Assembly: GCF_016651435.1 (NCBI RefSeq)
Contig: NZ_JAEPRJ010000001.1
Location: forward strand, 2,728,001 to 2,792,000
Source: Catonella massiliensis
GTDB lineage: Bacteria > Bacillota > Clostridia > Lachnospirales > Lachnospiraceae
Direction of reading: 5' to 3'
Length of the DNA: 64,000 nt
Part shown: in pieces, positions 51,482 to 60,650 of the stretch
Layout of the letters: the number at the start of each line of letters is the position of its first letter
How positions within the stretch are numbered: position 1 is the first letter of the stretch
The notes under the pieces: generated by a model
Databases searched by the model: none
Told to the model about the DNA's origin: nothing
What the model saw: only the letters and a program-made list of their open reading frames with translations
Program-made: the position numbers and the translations under genes

Positions 51482-51952
51482 CTAAGTCTCCGCTTTCAAA
51501 CCAACACTAACACAAGCCTTTCCTTTTTCATCAAAGATTTTTATAGTACTACCACCATTATCTACCTCAAAAGTGGTAATGTCCAGTAGATTTTGTTCAA
51601 ATGAATCCCGATTGTTGATACTAAATTCAAGAGTTTCATTTTCTAAGGCTACAAGTAAGAAGCCACCTGCTGCCTCGTCAATTCTAATCCACTTCTTCGT
51701 AGGATTTACACCTAATGCACAAAGGCAAAGGAATTTCTTCAATTTATATTCATACATACAATTATCTTCATACATGAGTGGATTAGATTCTTGTAATAGT
51801 CCTATAAGCTTTTTACATTCTTTAATCCCCGTCTGATGCATAGCAAAAAGCAGGTTATCAATAATTGTCGGTAATCCACTATCAATCAAAATCAGATTGT
51901 GTTTGAAAATAGTTGGCTCAATTACGCAGAATTTAATATCCCCAATGCCACC
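51482..51952 (-). pseudogene. 5'-truncated HpaII-family restriction endonuclease
   Basis: The open frame on the minus strand starts without a normal start codon after TAA at 51953-51955. It reads GGIGDIKFCVIEPTIFKHNL, then ILIDSGLPTIIDNLLFAMHQ, YKLKKFLCLCALGVNPTKKW and AAGGFLLVALENETLEFSIN. The pattern NL-x-LID-x-x-LP, K-x-FL...ALG..P...W, and GG-x-x-x-V...N-x-x-F matches what I know of the C-terminal half of HpaII-type enzymes (~350 aa). Only ~155 residues are left, and the loss joins exactly to the repeat at 51956. A TTG at 51889 could start a 135-aa product. The family assignment is moderate; truncation is likely. Confidence 0.5.
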
Positions 51953-51955
51953 TTA

Positions 51956-51998
51956 TACGTTTTCCAATACTTTTATCCCCCTATTTTGACACCTTTAT
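51956..51998 (-). repeat. promoter-proximal repeat, copy 2
   Basis: Nearly identical to 53428-53470: TACGTTTTCCAATAC, TTTTATCCCCCTA, then TTTTGACACCTTT. It lies just upstream of the truncated endonuclease and 25 bases past the end of the DUF4143 ATPase gene. The ATPase gene is thus framed by two direct copies. Confidence 0.75.
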
Positions 51999-52022
51999 AA
52001 ACCCCATTATCCTCTTATAACT

Positions 52023-53372
52023 CTATATCCTATACCTCCCCACCCTTATATCAGCAAACTCCATCGGTTCATCTCTTAAGAACATAACCATATAGATAGG
52101 GAGATAATTAAGCTTCCCCTCTATCTTCACATTATCATTTGTGAAGATAAAAGCCTCTTCAATTCCGTATTCCTTTGTGTTCATCAAATTGTTAAGGGCA
52201 GAGTGTTTATTGTATACTTTACCGCTTTTTACCTCGATTGGTAATGTTTTGCCACTCTGTTCTACTATAAAGTCAATCTCTCCCAGTTTTTTACTGTTAT
52301 AGTAATACAGAGGATATCCATGTGCATGAAGCTCCTGTGCTACCACATTTTCAAATACTGCTCCCTTGTTGATGTCGCTTTCTTTATTTACAATTTTTAG
52401 TTTACAGGACTTGCCATAGATTGTGGTAAGCAGACCGACATCCGATATAAATAGCTTGAATAAAGCACTTTTCTCATTAAGCATAAGTGGAATCGTAGGC
52501 TCTGTAGTATTAAATACTCCCAGTGCTACCCCAGACTTCCATAACCAGACAAAACTGTCTGATATGCGGTCATAACGGAGATTTTTATTAATATCTGCTA
52601 TCATAAACCGCTTATTTTTCTCGTTAAGTTCTGCTGGAATAAGCTCATATATATGAGTAATAATAAGTTTACGGTTATCCTCCTCATACTGCGTAAAATC
52701 CAGCTTATACTGCTCTATAATAGCCCTGTGTTCTTCCATTACATCATCTATATTTTCAGTATTACGATACCTTTCAACAGCCGCAGGCATACCACCGATT
52801 ATTAGATAAATGTTAAACATTTCCATAATTTTGTTATGGATAATCTCATCTACCTTCGTCTTGGTTAGAAAGCAATTTCGCAGGTTATTTATAATAGTCT
52901 CGTCGACGCTAAATATCTGCAAGAACTCTTCAAAATCCATAGGATACATATTTAGAGTCTGCAAATATCCGACAGGTGCTGATTTGAGATTAATTATTTC
53001 TACCCCTAGTAATGAACCTGATAAAATATACCTGTATCTTTTATCTTCAACGAGGAATTTAATCTTGGTCACAATTTCTTTATATCTTTGTATTTCATCA
53101 AAAAAGAAAATAGTTTTCCCGGGAATTATCTTCTTCTCGCTATATAACGAGAGCTTTAATATCAGGTCATCTATTCCCGTTGAATCTCTCAAAATCTCCA
53201 CAAGTTCAGGCTGATTAATAAGATTAAATTCAATATATTCGCATTCATTCCTCTTCAAGCATTCACGAATAATAAATGTCTTTCCCGCCTGGCGTACCCC
53301 GTAGACGAGAAGAGCTTTCTCACTGTTTTCAATCCATTTTTCAATATCTTTTTCAATTTTTCTCTTTAGCAT
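52023..53372 (-). CDS. AAA ATPase with DUF4143 domain
   Basis: A 449-aa ATPase of the AAA_14/DUF4143 group. Walker A is GVRQAGKTFIIREC near residue 25, Walker B IFFFDEIQRYKE near 88, sensor-like LSGSLLGVE near 117. The C-terminal DUF4143 domain contains FKLFISDVGLLTTIYG, GAVFENVVAQELHAHGYPLY and the nuclease-like LGEIDFIVEQSGKTLPIEVK (D...ExK). The family is abundant in anaerobes and its role is not settled. GGAGG six bases before the ATG at 53372 is preferred over the GTG five codons upstream. It is bounded by two direct repeats, one of which carries its -35 box. Confidence 0.92.
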   Translation of the reverse strand: MLKRKIEKDIEKWIENSEKALLVYGVRQAGKTFIIRECLKRNECEYIEFNLINQPELVEILRDSTGIDDLILKLSLYSEKKIIPGKTIFFFDEIQRYKEIVTKIKFLVEDKRYRYILSGSLLGVEIINLKSAPVGYLQTLNMYPMDFEEFLQIFSVDETIINNLRNCFLTKTKVDEIIHNKIMEMFNIYLIIGGMPAAVERYRNTENIDDVMEEHRAIIEQYKLDFTQYEEDNRKLIITHIYELIPAELNEKNKRFMIADINKNLRYDRISDSFVWLWKSGVALGVFNTTEPTIPLMLNEKSALFKLFISDVGLLTTIYGKSCKLKIVNKESDINKGAVFENVVAQELHAHGYPLYYYNSKKLGEIDFIVEQSGKTLPIEVKSGKVYNKHSALNNLMNTKEYGIEEAFIFTNDNVKIEGKLNYLPIYMVMFLRDEPMEFADIRVGRYRI

Positions 53373-53410
53373 AATAATCCTCCACACTGTTTTGTGCGTT
53401 TTCTGGTATT

Positions 53411-53439
53411 ATTATACCCTAATTTTGTACGTTTTCCAA
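53411..53439 (-). promoter_or_regulatory. promoter of the DUF4143 ATPase gene
   Basis: On the minus strand TTGGAA is followed after 17 bases by a perfect TATAAT. The -35 box lies inside the repeat 53428-53470. The start point would be about 30 bases before the ATG. Confidence 0.6.
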
Positions 53440-53470
53440 TACTTTTATCCCCCTACTTTGACACTTTTCC
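53428..53470 (-). repeat. promoter-proximal repeat, copy 3
   Basis: TACGTTTTCCAATAC, TTTTATCCCCCTA, CTTTGACACTTTT: a direct repeat of 51956-51998 and a relative of 47169-47211. It overlaps the -35 box of the ATPase gene and could be an operator shared by three transcription units. Confidence 0.75.
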
Positions 53471-53502
53471 ATATTTTGTACCAATCAGGTAGTAATGCAG
53501 CC

Positions 53503-54219
53503 CTAATTTGGCTCATATCCGTCATCATATCCACTACCATCACAGGATATAAACTTAAATCCATTCATCTTACACCATTCTTCTACACAATCATCAAGAT
53601 AAAAATCTTCTACATCAGGTTCATAATACTCTTCACAGGTACAGTACTCATTAAACTGATCATCAAGATAATTCTTAAGTTTTTTCTCAAAATATTCACG
53701 TATTGCTTTCTTTTTTAAAAATGGATTTGCTTCAAGCATCTGCGCAAGTTCATTATCCTTGATTACATCTTGGATTGGAGATAATACTATTTCTGCTTGG
53801 TAGTGGCAGTCCATGCTCACATTACTCACATACCAAGTCGTAAACCCAGTCCATTTATATGTAAATTCATCATGTAAAAACTGTTTTAGTCCTTCTTTTT
53901 CTTTGCTTTTCCATTTTTTAACATTCTCTTTTGAGTACAAATTAACAAATATCTCTGCTATACTATAAGATATATCTTCATTAAATCCACATTCATCTTG
54001 TATTATTTTAGTTAATTCAGTGATATCGTTTTTGGAATCTAGATATTTAGATAGGCCGTTTACCAAGAAACACAGTATTGCACCGGCTGTTTTTCTGTCT
54101 ACAGCACCATCTTTCATCAGTTCTGTATATGTCTGATATGGATTTTTACCTAAGAAACCCAGCCCGTTAGCGTTAATAATCTTCTTTAACTTGGTTACTA
54201 CATTGCCTTTCTCCTCCAT
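53503..54219 (-). CDS. hypothetical protein with acidic Cys-containing tail
   Basis: A 238-aa soluble protein of unknown family. The N-terminal two thirds are helical (NPYQTYTELMKDGAVDRKTA, AILCFLVNGLSKYLDSKNDI). The C-terminal tail is very acidic and has several cysteines (EYCTCEEYYEPDVEDFYLDD, CVEEWCKMNGFKFISCDGSG), which might bind a metal. GAGG six bases before the ATG is good. It stands between the ATPase repeat and the terminator at 54330, apparently as a single gene. No role is inferred. Confidence 0.7.
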   Translation of the reverse strand: MEEKGNVVTKLKKIINANGLGFLGKNPYQTYTELMKDGAVDRKTAGAILCFLVNGLSKYLDSKNDITELTKIIQDECGFNEDISYSIAEIFVNLYSKENVKKWKSKEKEGLKQFLHDEFTYKWTGFTTWYVSNVSMDCHYQAEIVLSPIQDVIKDNELAQMLEANPFLKKKAIREYFEKKLKNYLDDQFNEYCTCEEYYEPDVEDFYLDDCVEEWCKMNGFKFISCDGSGYDDGYEPN

Positions 54220-54329
54220 AACTTACCTCATTATCAAATACTTTTATATGATACACTATGGATATTGTGTTCACTGCTCTTGTTACCGTTAAATACAGTC
54301 CATAGTATATAATACACTACACAAAAAAT

Positions 54330-54353
54330 GACCTATCCTTCTAAAGATAGGTC
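54330..54353 (-). terminator. terminator of the GH78/ABC operon
   Basis: A GACCTATC/GATAGGTC stem with an 8-base loop is followed on the minus strand by ATTTTTTGT. It lies 85 bases beyond the GH78 stop. An almost identical terminator with the same flanking sequence is at 63950-63972. Confidence 0.8.
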
Positions 54354-54437
54354 AATTATACTATAAATGTACATTTTACACCACTAGAATATAAAATTTG
54401 TGTATTCTAGTTGGTCTGGCGATTAACTCTAACCATC

Positions 54438-57260
54438 TTATCCATTTAAAGTTCTTTCAACAATAACATTAAAATCTTCCACTTTTACCTCATTTATTTC
54501 TATTTGCTCTGGGATACGTACTAAAAATACTTTATCATTCTTATCCCATGTTGATTCTATATTACCAAAAGGTGTAGGTATACTGCCACGGCACCACCTT
54601 ATATCAGTATCAGGTAAGCATATTGAAATCTTCTTAAATCCCTCCCCATCTCTCTTAATTCCTAACAAATATTTCTGCATCAGCAATGCTGGTGCAGAGG
54701 ACCATGCATGACAATAGCTCCTGGTTCTTGCATTTTCATAAAATCCTGGAAATACCTCCCAACAAGTAGTTGAATCATATCTCAACATTTCTCCCCATCT
54801 CTTTTCCATATCTCTGATAACTATTTCAAGGTTACCCATCTGAGCTAAAACTCCATACAAATAATATAATAAAAATGGCGAGCCAACATCTAAAAAGTCC
54901 TCCGGTCTGTTCGTTATATAGCCTTTTAATAACTCTTTTCTTTCAGGTTCTTCTACTACTGAGTAACTAAGCAGTAAAGTATGTGTTTGTATACTAAATG
55001 TTTTTGATAACCCATTTACTGGACTCCAGCCATCTCTATATGCCTTCCTTTCATCGTCCCATAAAACTGTCGATAAATAAGTACGCATTCTATTTGAAGT
55101 CATTTCAAATAACTTGCCCTCATCCTCATCTCCAAGGATTCTCGCATACTTAGCTGCAACTTCAAAACAATGTGCTAAAATACCTTGGTATGCTGTGCAT
55201 ACACAATTATTAGATATATCCATTGGAGCCCAGTCTACTAAGTTCCAAGATTTAACGAGAAATCCACCATCTTCCGTTAGGAGACTGTTGTAATAGTTTA
55301 AATATTCTCTAATACGTGTATATACTTCTCTAAGTATCTCTTTATCCCCTGTCAGTTCAATGTATTCCTCAATCATAATAATCCAGTTCATTGTCCACAT
55401 CGGGATAGGCGCAATCCAGTCTGTAGGCGTTAAAGCATTACCTAAAGGAGTCGATATTCCTGCAGTCATTCCCAATATAATATTATGCCTGATAAATTCA
55501 TAGTCACCAAACATATATGCACCTACATTCATACTAACCAGTGAATCACCCAACCAATATGCCTGTTCATATGTTGGAGAGTCTGCATAAGCATCAGACA
55601 CGCTGTCTCTCATTGTCTGTTCACACATCTTCCAAATGCGGTTTAGTTTTTCATTGTCACATTCAAAATATCCCCTATTTGCTACTGCATACATCTCATG
55701 CATAATTTCAAATTCTCTAATTTGAACAATTTCATCTTCATTTCCATAAATATTTAGCATTGCATATCTCATCCCCATCTTAGCCATACAAGTATAGATT
55801 TGCCATCCATCCTTACATATATAACGTACTCCATTATTTAAGCCAATAGTGTAATCCGGCTCTCCTCTATACATATTTTCAAATCCATAAATGTCCAAGA
55901 CTGTATTTTGAGGTGCTTTTATCACAAATTTTAGGTACCCCACATATATATTTCCAAAGTCGACAATAATTCTTTTATAATTGCCTGATTTGGGTATCTT
56001 TATTGTGGTTGATTCATCGCCACTCCACATCATTCCCAGGAGGTCTTTCTTAATACTGTAATCATTTATTGGGATGCCTAGTCGGGACAAAGAAAGAATA
56101 TAGGCATCTTCCATTACATCATTTTTTGCAATTGCCTTAATATTAATTTGTTTTTCTTTTAATTCCTCTATTGAGGTACAGGAGAAAATATATTTTTCAT
56201 TTTCGGTAAAATAATCTATATCATCAAAAATTTCATGTATACCATCTTGTACTGTCGTAATTTGTGACGTCGGACCAATTACAAAAAATCCGCTTTCCTG
56301 ATCAGTACTCCTGATTACTATATAATTTTCAAACCTAAATTCTATGTGACTATATAAATCATCGTACTTTCCATGAATTTGCATCATGAAAAAATTATCA
56401 CCCTCTTGCAATTCTACGACAATATCTCTATTTCTATCACTTACACTATATTCATTCTTCCCTATACGAAAACTTCCAAAAATACCATTCCAAGTACGAT
56501 TTGGAAAGCTAATCCTTCCGCTCTGTGCTACCGGACTAATGATAATACACCCAAGAAAAGCATTAAAATTAGTCTCATTTGCATCTTTTCTATTTCCAAA
56601 AAATGCTCTTCTTGTATTAACTGTAAATACTTTACAGTTCTTCTTAACATCTTGAACCCTGACAACTCTCTTTGGCCGTTTACTTTCAATAGTTCTCTTT
56701 CTTTCAGATAATGTTTTTAATTCTTTTTTTACGCCTTCACAAATAACTGCATTGCCCCATCCGCATAATTCTGCCGGTTTTACTAACCACTTTTGGTCAG
56801 ACTGTCTCCCATCAAAGTAGTCTGAATATCCCAAATTTACATTTCTTTTCGGTGCATTCGAAATAAATCCTTTATCATCTATGCATCTGGTATTTTCATC
56901 TGATGAAGATATCACTTTATTCATCTGTCTAATTTCAAAAATTAACTTTCCACTATCATAAATAGACTGATATGTTGAACAACCATAATTCCATACCTCA
57001 ACTGTTATTTCATTCTTTCCCTCATTAAGGATTGGGGTGATATCATAACAATCCAAGTATCCTATTTCTTTCATACTTCGTGCTGGCCCGAATCCTTGTA
57101 ATACACCATTAATGTACAGCATGTATTTTTCTGTTGCACAGATATAAAGTTCACATTGTAAATCCTTGTCTGTTATATAGAAATCATCATAGAAGCATAC
57201 TCTTCTATTGTCACAATTTGGATTTTTATCTATCCAAATCCATTTGCCATCAATTATCAT
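54438..57260 (-). CDS. glycoside hydrolase family 78, alpha-L-rhamnosidase-like
   Basis: A 940-aa cytoplasmic enzyme expected to release alpha-L-rhamnose from plant or bacterial glycans. N-terminal beta domains are visible (KWIWIDKNPNCDNRRVCFYD, YMLYINGVLQGFGPARSMKE near residue 47). The (alpha/alpha)6 catalytic barrel has YADSPTYEQAYWLGDSLVSM near 560, where GH78 enzymes carry the general acid, then TPTDWIAPIPMWTMNWIIMI. SYCHAWSSAPALLMQKYLLG near 865 leads into the C-terminal beta domain. Without a signal peptide, it should act on oligosaccharides brought in by the neighbouring ABC transporter. Substrate is inferred from family. AGGA six bases before the ATG sets the start; it lies 23 bases after the permease gene. 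Confidence 0.88.
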   Translation of the reverse strand: MIIDGKWIWIDKNPNCDNRRVCFYDDFYITDKDLQCELYICATEKYMLYINGVLQGFGPARSMKEIGYLDCYDITPILNEGKNEITVEVWNYGCSTYQSIYDSGKLIFEIRQMNKVISSSDENTRCIDDKGFISNAPKRNVNLGYSDYFDGRQSDQKWLVKPAELCGWGNAVICEGVKKELKTLSERKRTIESKRPKRVVRVQDVKKNCKVFTVNTRRAFFGNRKDANETNFNAFLGCIIISPVAQSGRISFPNRTWNGIFGSFRIGKNEYSVSDRNRDIVVELQEGDNFFMMQIHGKYDDLYSHIEFRFENYIVIRSTDQESGFFVIGPTSQITTVQDGIHEIFDDIDYFTENEKYIFSCTSIEELKEKQINIKAIAKNDVMEDAYILSLSRLGIPINDYSIKKDLLGMMWSGDESTTIKIPKSGNYKRIIVDFGNIYVGYLKFVIKAPQNTVLDIYGFENMYRGEPDYTIGLNNGVRYICKDGWQIYTCMAKMGMRYAMLNIYGNEDEIVQIREFEIMHEMYAVANRGYFECDNEKLNRIWKMCEQTMRDSVSDAYADSPTYEQAYWLGDSLVSMNVGAYMFGDYEFIRHNIILGMTAGISTPLGNALTPTDWIAPIPMWTMNWIIMIEEYIELTGDKEILREVYTRIREYLNYYNSLLTEDGGFLVKSWNLVDWAPMDISNNCVCTAYQGILAHCFEVAAKYARILGDEDEGKLFEMTSNRMRTYLSTVLWDDERKAYRDGWSPVNGLSKTFSIQTHTLLLSYSVVEEPERKELLKGYITNRPEDFLDVGSPFLLYYLYGVLAQMGNLEIVIRDMEKRWGEMLRYDSTTCWEVFPGFYENARTRSYCHAWSSAPALLMQKYLLGIKRDGEGFKKISICLPDTDIRWCRGSIPTPFGNIESTWDKNDKVFLVRIPEQIEINEVKVEDFNVIVERTLNG

Positions 57261-57283
57261 TTCATATCCTTTCTAGTAAAGTA

Positions 57284-58138
57284 TCATTCTTTTGTTGAAC
57301 CTGCAGTAAGTCCTGCAACAATCTGCTCTGAAAACAAAAAATAAATAATCAAAATAGGTACAAGTGCAATAGTAGCCGCAGCGAAGATTTTATCCCAATT
57401 TTTCAGGAAATTTCCGGTATAGCTATATATTGCCAATGTCAATGTATGAGCATTTTTTTTAGGTAAAAATACCATTGGGAGAAAAAAATCATTCCATATC
57501 GTAACAAACTGTAAAAGCCCTACAGTGGAAAATACCGGTTTAGATATAGGTACTACAATTTTCCAAAAAATGCACATATCACTCGCTCCATCCATGTGTG
57601 CTGATTCAATCATAGCCTGTGGAAGTTGTAAAAAAAACTGATTAAATACAAGGAACGAGAATGAGAGATTCGCCGCATATAAAAGTGCTAATCCCAAAAA
57701 ACTATTTGTCATTTTCAGCCTTGAAAGCATTAGATAAAGTGGAAGTATGCTAAGCTGAACAGGCATCATAAGCCCAATCAGGAAATATGCCTGTAAAAAC
57801 TTTTTGCCTTTAAATGTATATTGTGCCATACCATACGCCAACATAGAAGAAACGATTATTAACAAAATTAGCGATATTGCCACTAAACTAATACTGTTCA
57901 TAATGTATCTTCCAAAACCTTCTTTTACAAAAACAGTAAAGTAGTTTGCTAGCGTAGGTTCTTTGGGCAAACCAATTAGGTTATCAACCAATTCTATTTT
58001 TGTTTTAAATGATGATGCTATTGTTTCACCTACTAAAAAAACTGTGATTAATGAATATATAATTAGTATTATTGATATTACAGTTTTCCAACCACTCTTG
58101 GTAACCGCTCCACTTGAATCTTCCAAATTTTTCTTCAT
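57284..58138 (-). CDS. carbohydrate ABC transporter permease (MalG type)
   Basis: A 284-aa inner-membrane permease with six helices. VISIILIIYSLITVFLVGET near residue 20 is the first; SISLVAISLILLIIVSSMLA and FLIGLMMPVQLSILPLYLML follow, and IFAAATIALVPILIIYFLFS lies near the end. The cytoplasmic EAA loop is ESAHMDGASDMCIFWKIVVP near 187, the docking site for the ATPase. The N-terminal extension and final GLTAGSTKE are typical of MalG-like partners (CUT1 family). No ATPase gene is in the locus, so a shared MsmK-type ATPase probably energises it. AAGGAG before the ATG; two bases separate it from the MalF-type gene. Confidence 0.93.
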   Translation of the reverse strand: MKKNLEDSSGAVTKSGWKTVISIILIIYSLITVFLVGETIASSFKTKIELVDNLIGLPKEPTLANYFTVFVKEGFGRYIMNSISLVAISLILLIIVSSMLAYGMAQYTFKGKKFLQAYFLIGLMMPVQLSILPLYLMLSRLKMTNSFLGLALLYAANLSFSFLVFNQFFLQLPQAMIESAHMDGASDMCIFWKIVVPISKPVFSTVGLLQFVTIWNDFFLPMVFLPKKNAHTLTLAIYSYTGNFLKNWDKIFAAATIALVPILIIYFLFSEQIVAGLTAGSTKE

Positions 58139-58140
58139 GA

Positions 58141-59046
58141 TTACTCCTTAATTTTTTTCAAAAACTGATTAGTAATAGACCAAACAATCACAATAATTAT
58201 CAACATTACCACACTAATCGCAGAACCAAACCCAATATCAGTTGTTCCATAATATGTACCACCAAAAGCGTATCTATAAAAAACCATTGCTATAAAATCA
58301 AGTCGATTATTAACTCCACCTGATGTGCCGACCAAAACATATGGCAGTCCAAACATTGTCATTGCATAGATAACACTCAATGTAATATTAGTTACCATTG
58401 ATGCTCTTATCCCAGGCAATATAATTTTGAAAAAGCAGCTCCACTCACTACATCCGTCAACTATTGCAGCCTCAACTATTTCTTTTGGAGTCGCCTGCAT
58501 ATCTGCAAAAAATATCATTGTTCCCGAGCTTGCACACTGCCATATTATTATCAATATGAATACCGTAAACATCACTTTATCATCACCAAGCCATGCTCTT
58601 GTATACTGTTGCCCTATAGTTTTGGCAATAAATTCATTTAATATTCCAATATTACCCTCGAAAAGAAGTAATGCGAAAAATCCAACTATTGATGTACTAA
58701 GAACATAAGGTGCAAAAATCATCGTACGAATATATCTGGTGAATGGTATTTTTACAAAAAACATATATGCTGTAAATATTTGGATAGGAGTTATAATAAC
58801 GAGCACACATAATAAATAAATGAAATTATTTTTTAATGCATTAAAAAATATACCGGCCATCCTTTCTCCAAACAATAAATACTTAAAGTTATCAATACCA
58901 ACGAATTCCATTGAGCCAATACCGCTCCATTTAAAAAAACTATAAAATATAGAGCATACAATAGGAACCATCACTAAACCGGTGTATAATATAAATCCTG
59001 GAGCAATAAACCATCGGTACGCAGTCACCTTTTTTCTTTTTTGCAT
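58141..59046 (-). CDS. sugar ABC transporter permease (MalF/UgpA type)
   Basis: A 301-aa inner-membrane permease with six helices (FIAPGFILYTGLVMVPIVCS near residue 13, FIYLLCVLVIITPIQIFTAY near 70, MIFAPYVLSTSIVGFFALLL, and VFILIIIWQCASSGTMIFFA). The EAA loop is EAAIVDGCSEWSCFFKIILP near 192. It pairs with the downstream MalG-type permease in a CUT1 sugar importer. GGAGG before the ATG is strong. A hairpin separates it from the solute-binding gene upstream. Confidence 0.93.
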   Translation of the reverse strand: MQKRKKVTAYRWFIAPGFILYTGLVMVPIVCSIFYSFFKWSGIGSMEFVGIDNFKYLLFGERMAGIFFNALKNNFIYLLCVLVIITPIQIFTAYMFFVKIPFTRYIRTMIFAPYVLSTSIVGFFALLLFEGNIGILNEFIAKTIGQQYTRAWLGDDKVMFTVFILIIIWQCASSGTMIFFADMQATPKEIVEAAIVDGCSEWSCFFKIILPGIRASMVTNITLSVIYAMTMFGLPYVLVGTSGGVNNRLDFIAMVFYRYAFGGTYYGTTDIGFGSAISVVMLIIIVIVWSITNQFLKKIKE

Positions 59047-59073
59047 TAACTTTTATCCTCCATTGCCGTTAAA

Positions 59074-59136
59074 AACGCAGGAATTCATATGTTCAATGCA
59101 TATGTATTGCAAAGCCATACTATAAATTCCTGCGTT
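59074..59136 (-). terminator. intercistronic hairpin between binding protein and permeases
   Basis: AACGCAGGAATT and AATTCCTGCGTT form a perfect 12-bp stem around a 39-base loop, followed on the minus strand by TTTTTAAC. It lies 19 bases after the binding-protein stop. Such partial terminators keep the binding protein more abundant than the permeases. Confidence 0.65.
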
Positions 59137-59155
59137 CTCACCTTACTTTTTTGAC

Positions 59156-60502
59156 TTATTTTTTCATTTCTTCCTTAGTCAAACATAGTGCCTGTAAAGA
59201 ATCAACAAACTTCTGCACCGATTCTCCACCAGTAAAGATTTTGCACTGATCCTCTTCCCACAAGTTACAAGGAGAGTCACCTTTTCCTGCTTCTTTGCCT
59301 AGAATGTCATAATAACTTGTAGCCTGAACCGTAAAGTTACTTTGAATGTCATTTACAACTTCCTGATCGGATTTGATGGATGGTACACAGGAAATGGCAC
59401 CTAGAGTTCCCAACCATCTGCTTTGTCCTTCCTGACTTGCAAAATAATTTGCAAAAGCAATAGCTGCTTCCGGGTTTTCTGTTTTACTGGAAACACCCAA
59501 TCCACAAGAACTTGTTGATACAAAAGGTATTTGACCATCTTCACATGGTATTTGGAACGCACCAAACTTTAGTGCAGGATTATTCTCCTTAAATGTAGAA
59601 ATATTCCAAGTTCCACCTATATACATTGCCGCTTTACCTGTTGAGAACGCTAGACTGGTTCCCTGACCGCTTATACCTGTCCAGTTATCACCAAAATATC
59701 CTTTATTACCCCATTCAATCATTTTGTTGTAAGCGTCAACAACCCGCGGATCATTAACAGCTGCATATCCTGTTTTTTCGTACTCCTGTATCCAATCTAA
59801 ATGAGTAGCGGCTAAAATTGGCTCCCAAATAAATAGAATATTCCAAGGATCAGTAGCTCCTATTGAGATAGGCGTGTATTCTGTTTTAGATATGTCTGCA
59901 AGTAATTTTTCAAATTCTGAAAATTTTTTAGGTATTTTAAATCCTTTACTTTCAAAAATCTCCTTGTTATAAAATACTGCTCTACCGCCTGTTTCAGCGG
60001 TTGGGGTAGAATAGATTTTCCTGTCTTTTCCTGTAACAATCTTTAATGCTGGAGTTCCATCATATAAGCTAAAATCAACTTTATCTGTCAAATCCATCAT
60101 TAAACCCTGATCTATATAGGCCTGGAAATTTGTTGTTGCCTGTCCATTTGTCCAAAACAAATCAGGACATTCGTTTGCCTGCATTGCCGTTTGCAACAAG
60201 TTGTAATACTGGTCAGATGTTTTTATCGAATATTCAACTTCAACTGCCGGATATTTTTCCTGAAAGCCCTCTATAACATCTTTGAGAGCATCTTCAAATG
60301 ATGCATCATGTTCCCATACAACTAGTTTACCTCCAATTTCCTTTTCGGTACTTCCAGTGGCAATCTTACTTTCTACTTTGCTGCTGTCAGAAGGTTTTGC
60401 AGAAGTTTTCTTCAAAGCAGTCTCACCATTACTTCCACAGGCTTGTAACATTGTAGCCAAAACAAGTGTAAATGCACATATCTTTCCAAATCTTTTTTTC
60501 AT
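59156..60502 (-). CDS. extracellular sugar-binding lipoprotein of the ABC transporter
   Basis: A 448-aa solute-binding protein. The lipoprotein signal ends in the lipobox LQAC, with the lipidated cysteine at residue 22. Family-1 binding-protein features follow: VVWEHDASFEDALKDVIEGF near 63, YPAVEVEYSIKTSDQYYNLL near 95, PDLFWTNGQATTNFQAYID near 123, and FSTGKAAMYIGGTWNISTF near 290. Anchored outside the membrane, it delivers oligosaccharide to the permeases encoded downstream; rhamnose-containing ligands are likely from the GH78 neighbour. GGAGG four bases before the ATG is strong. The 148-base AT-rich gap upstream presumably holds a promoter controlled by the adjacent YesN-type regulator. 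Confidence 0.93.
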   Translation of the reverse strand: MKKRFGKICAFTLVLATMLQACGSNGETALKKTSAKPSDSSKVESKIATGSTEKEIGGKLVVWEHDASFEDALKDVIEGFQEKYPAVEVEYSIKTSDQYYNLLQTAMQANECPDLFWTNGQATTNFQAYIDQGLMMDLTDKVDFSLYDGTPALKIVTGKDRKIYSTPTAETGGRAVFYNKEIFESKGFKIPKKFSEFEKLLADISKTEYTPISIGATDPWNILFIWEPILAATHLDWIQEYEKTGYAAVNDPRVVDAYNKMIEWGNKGYFGDNWTGISGQGTSLAFSTGKAAMYIGGTWNISTFKENNPALKFGAFQIPCEDGQIPFVSTSSCGLGVSSKTENPEAAIAFANYFASQEGQSRWLGTLGAISCVPSIKSDQEVVNDIQSNFTVQATSYYDILGKEAGKGDSPCNLWEEDQCKIFTGGESVQKFVDSLQALCLTKEEMKK

Positions 60503-60650
60503 AATACCTCCTTCTCTCCGTTAATTTAAGATATTTATATTTTAGTACATTTCACTTTATTTAGCTATGCAATTATTTATTATTTTGTTCATATTTTATA
60601 ATCATTTTTAATGTTTCATTTCTCTATAGTCATTTTTTTATAGTTTTTAT

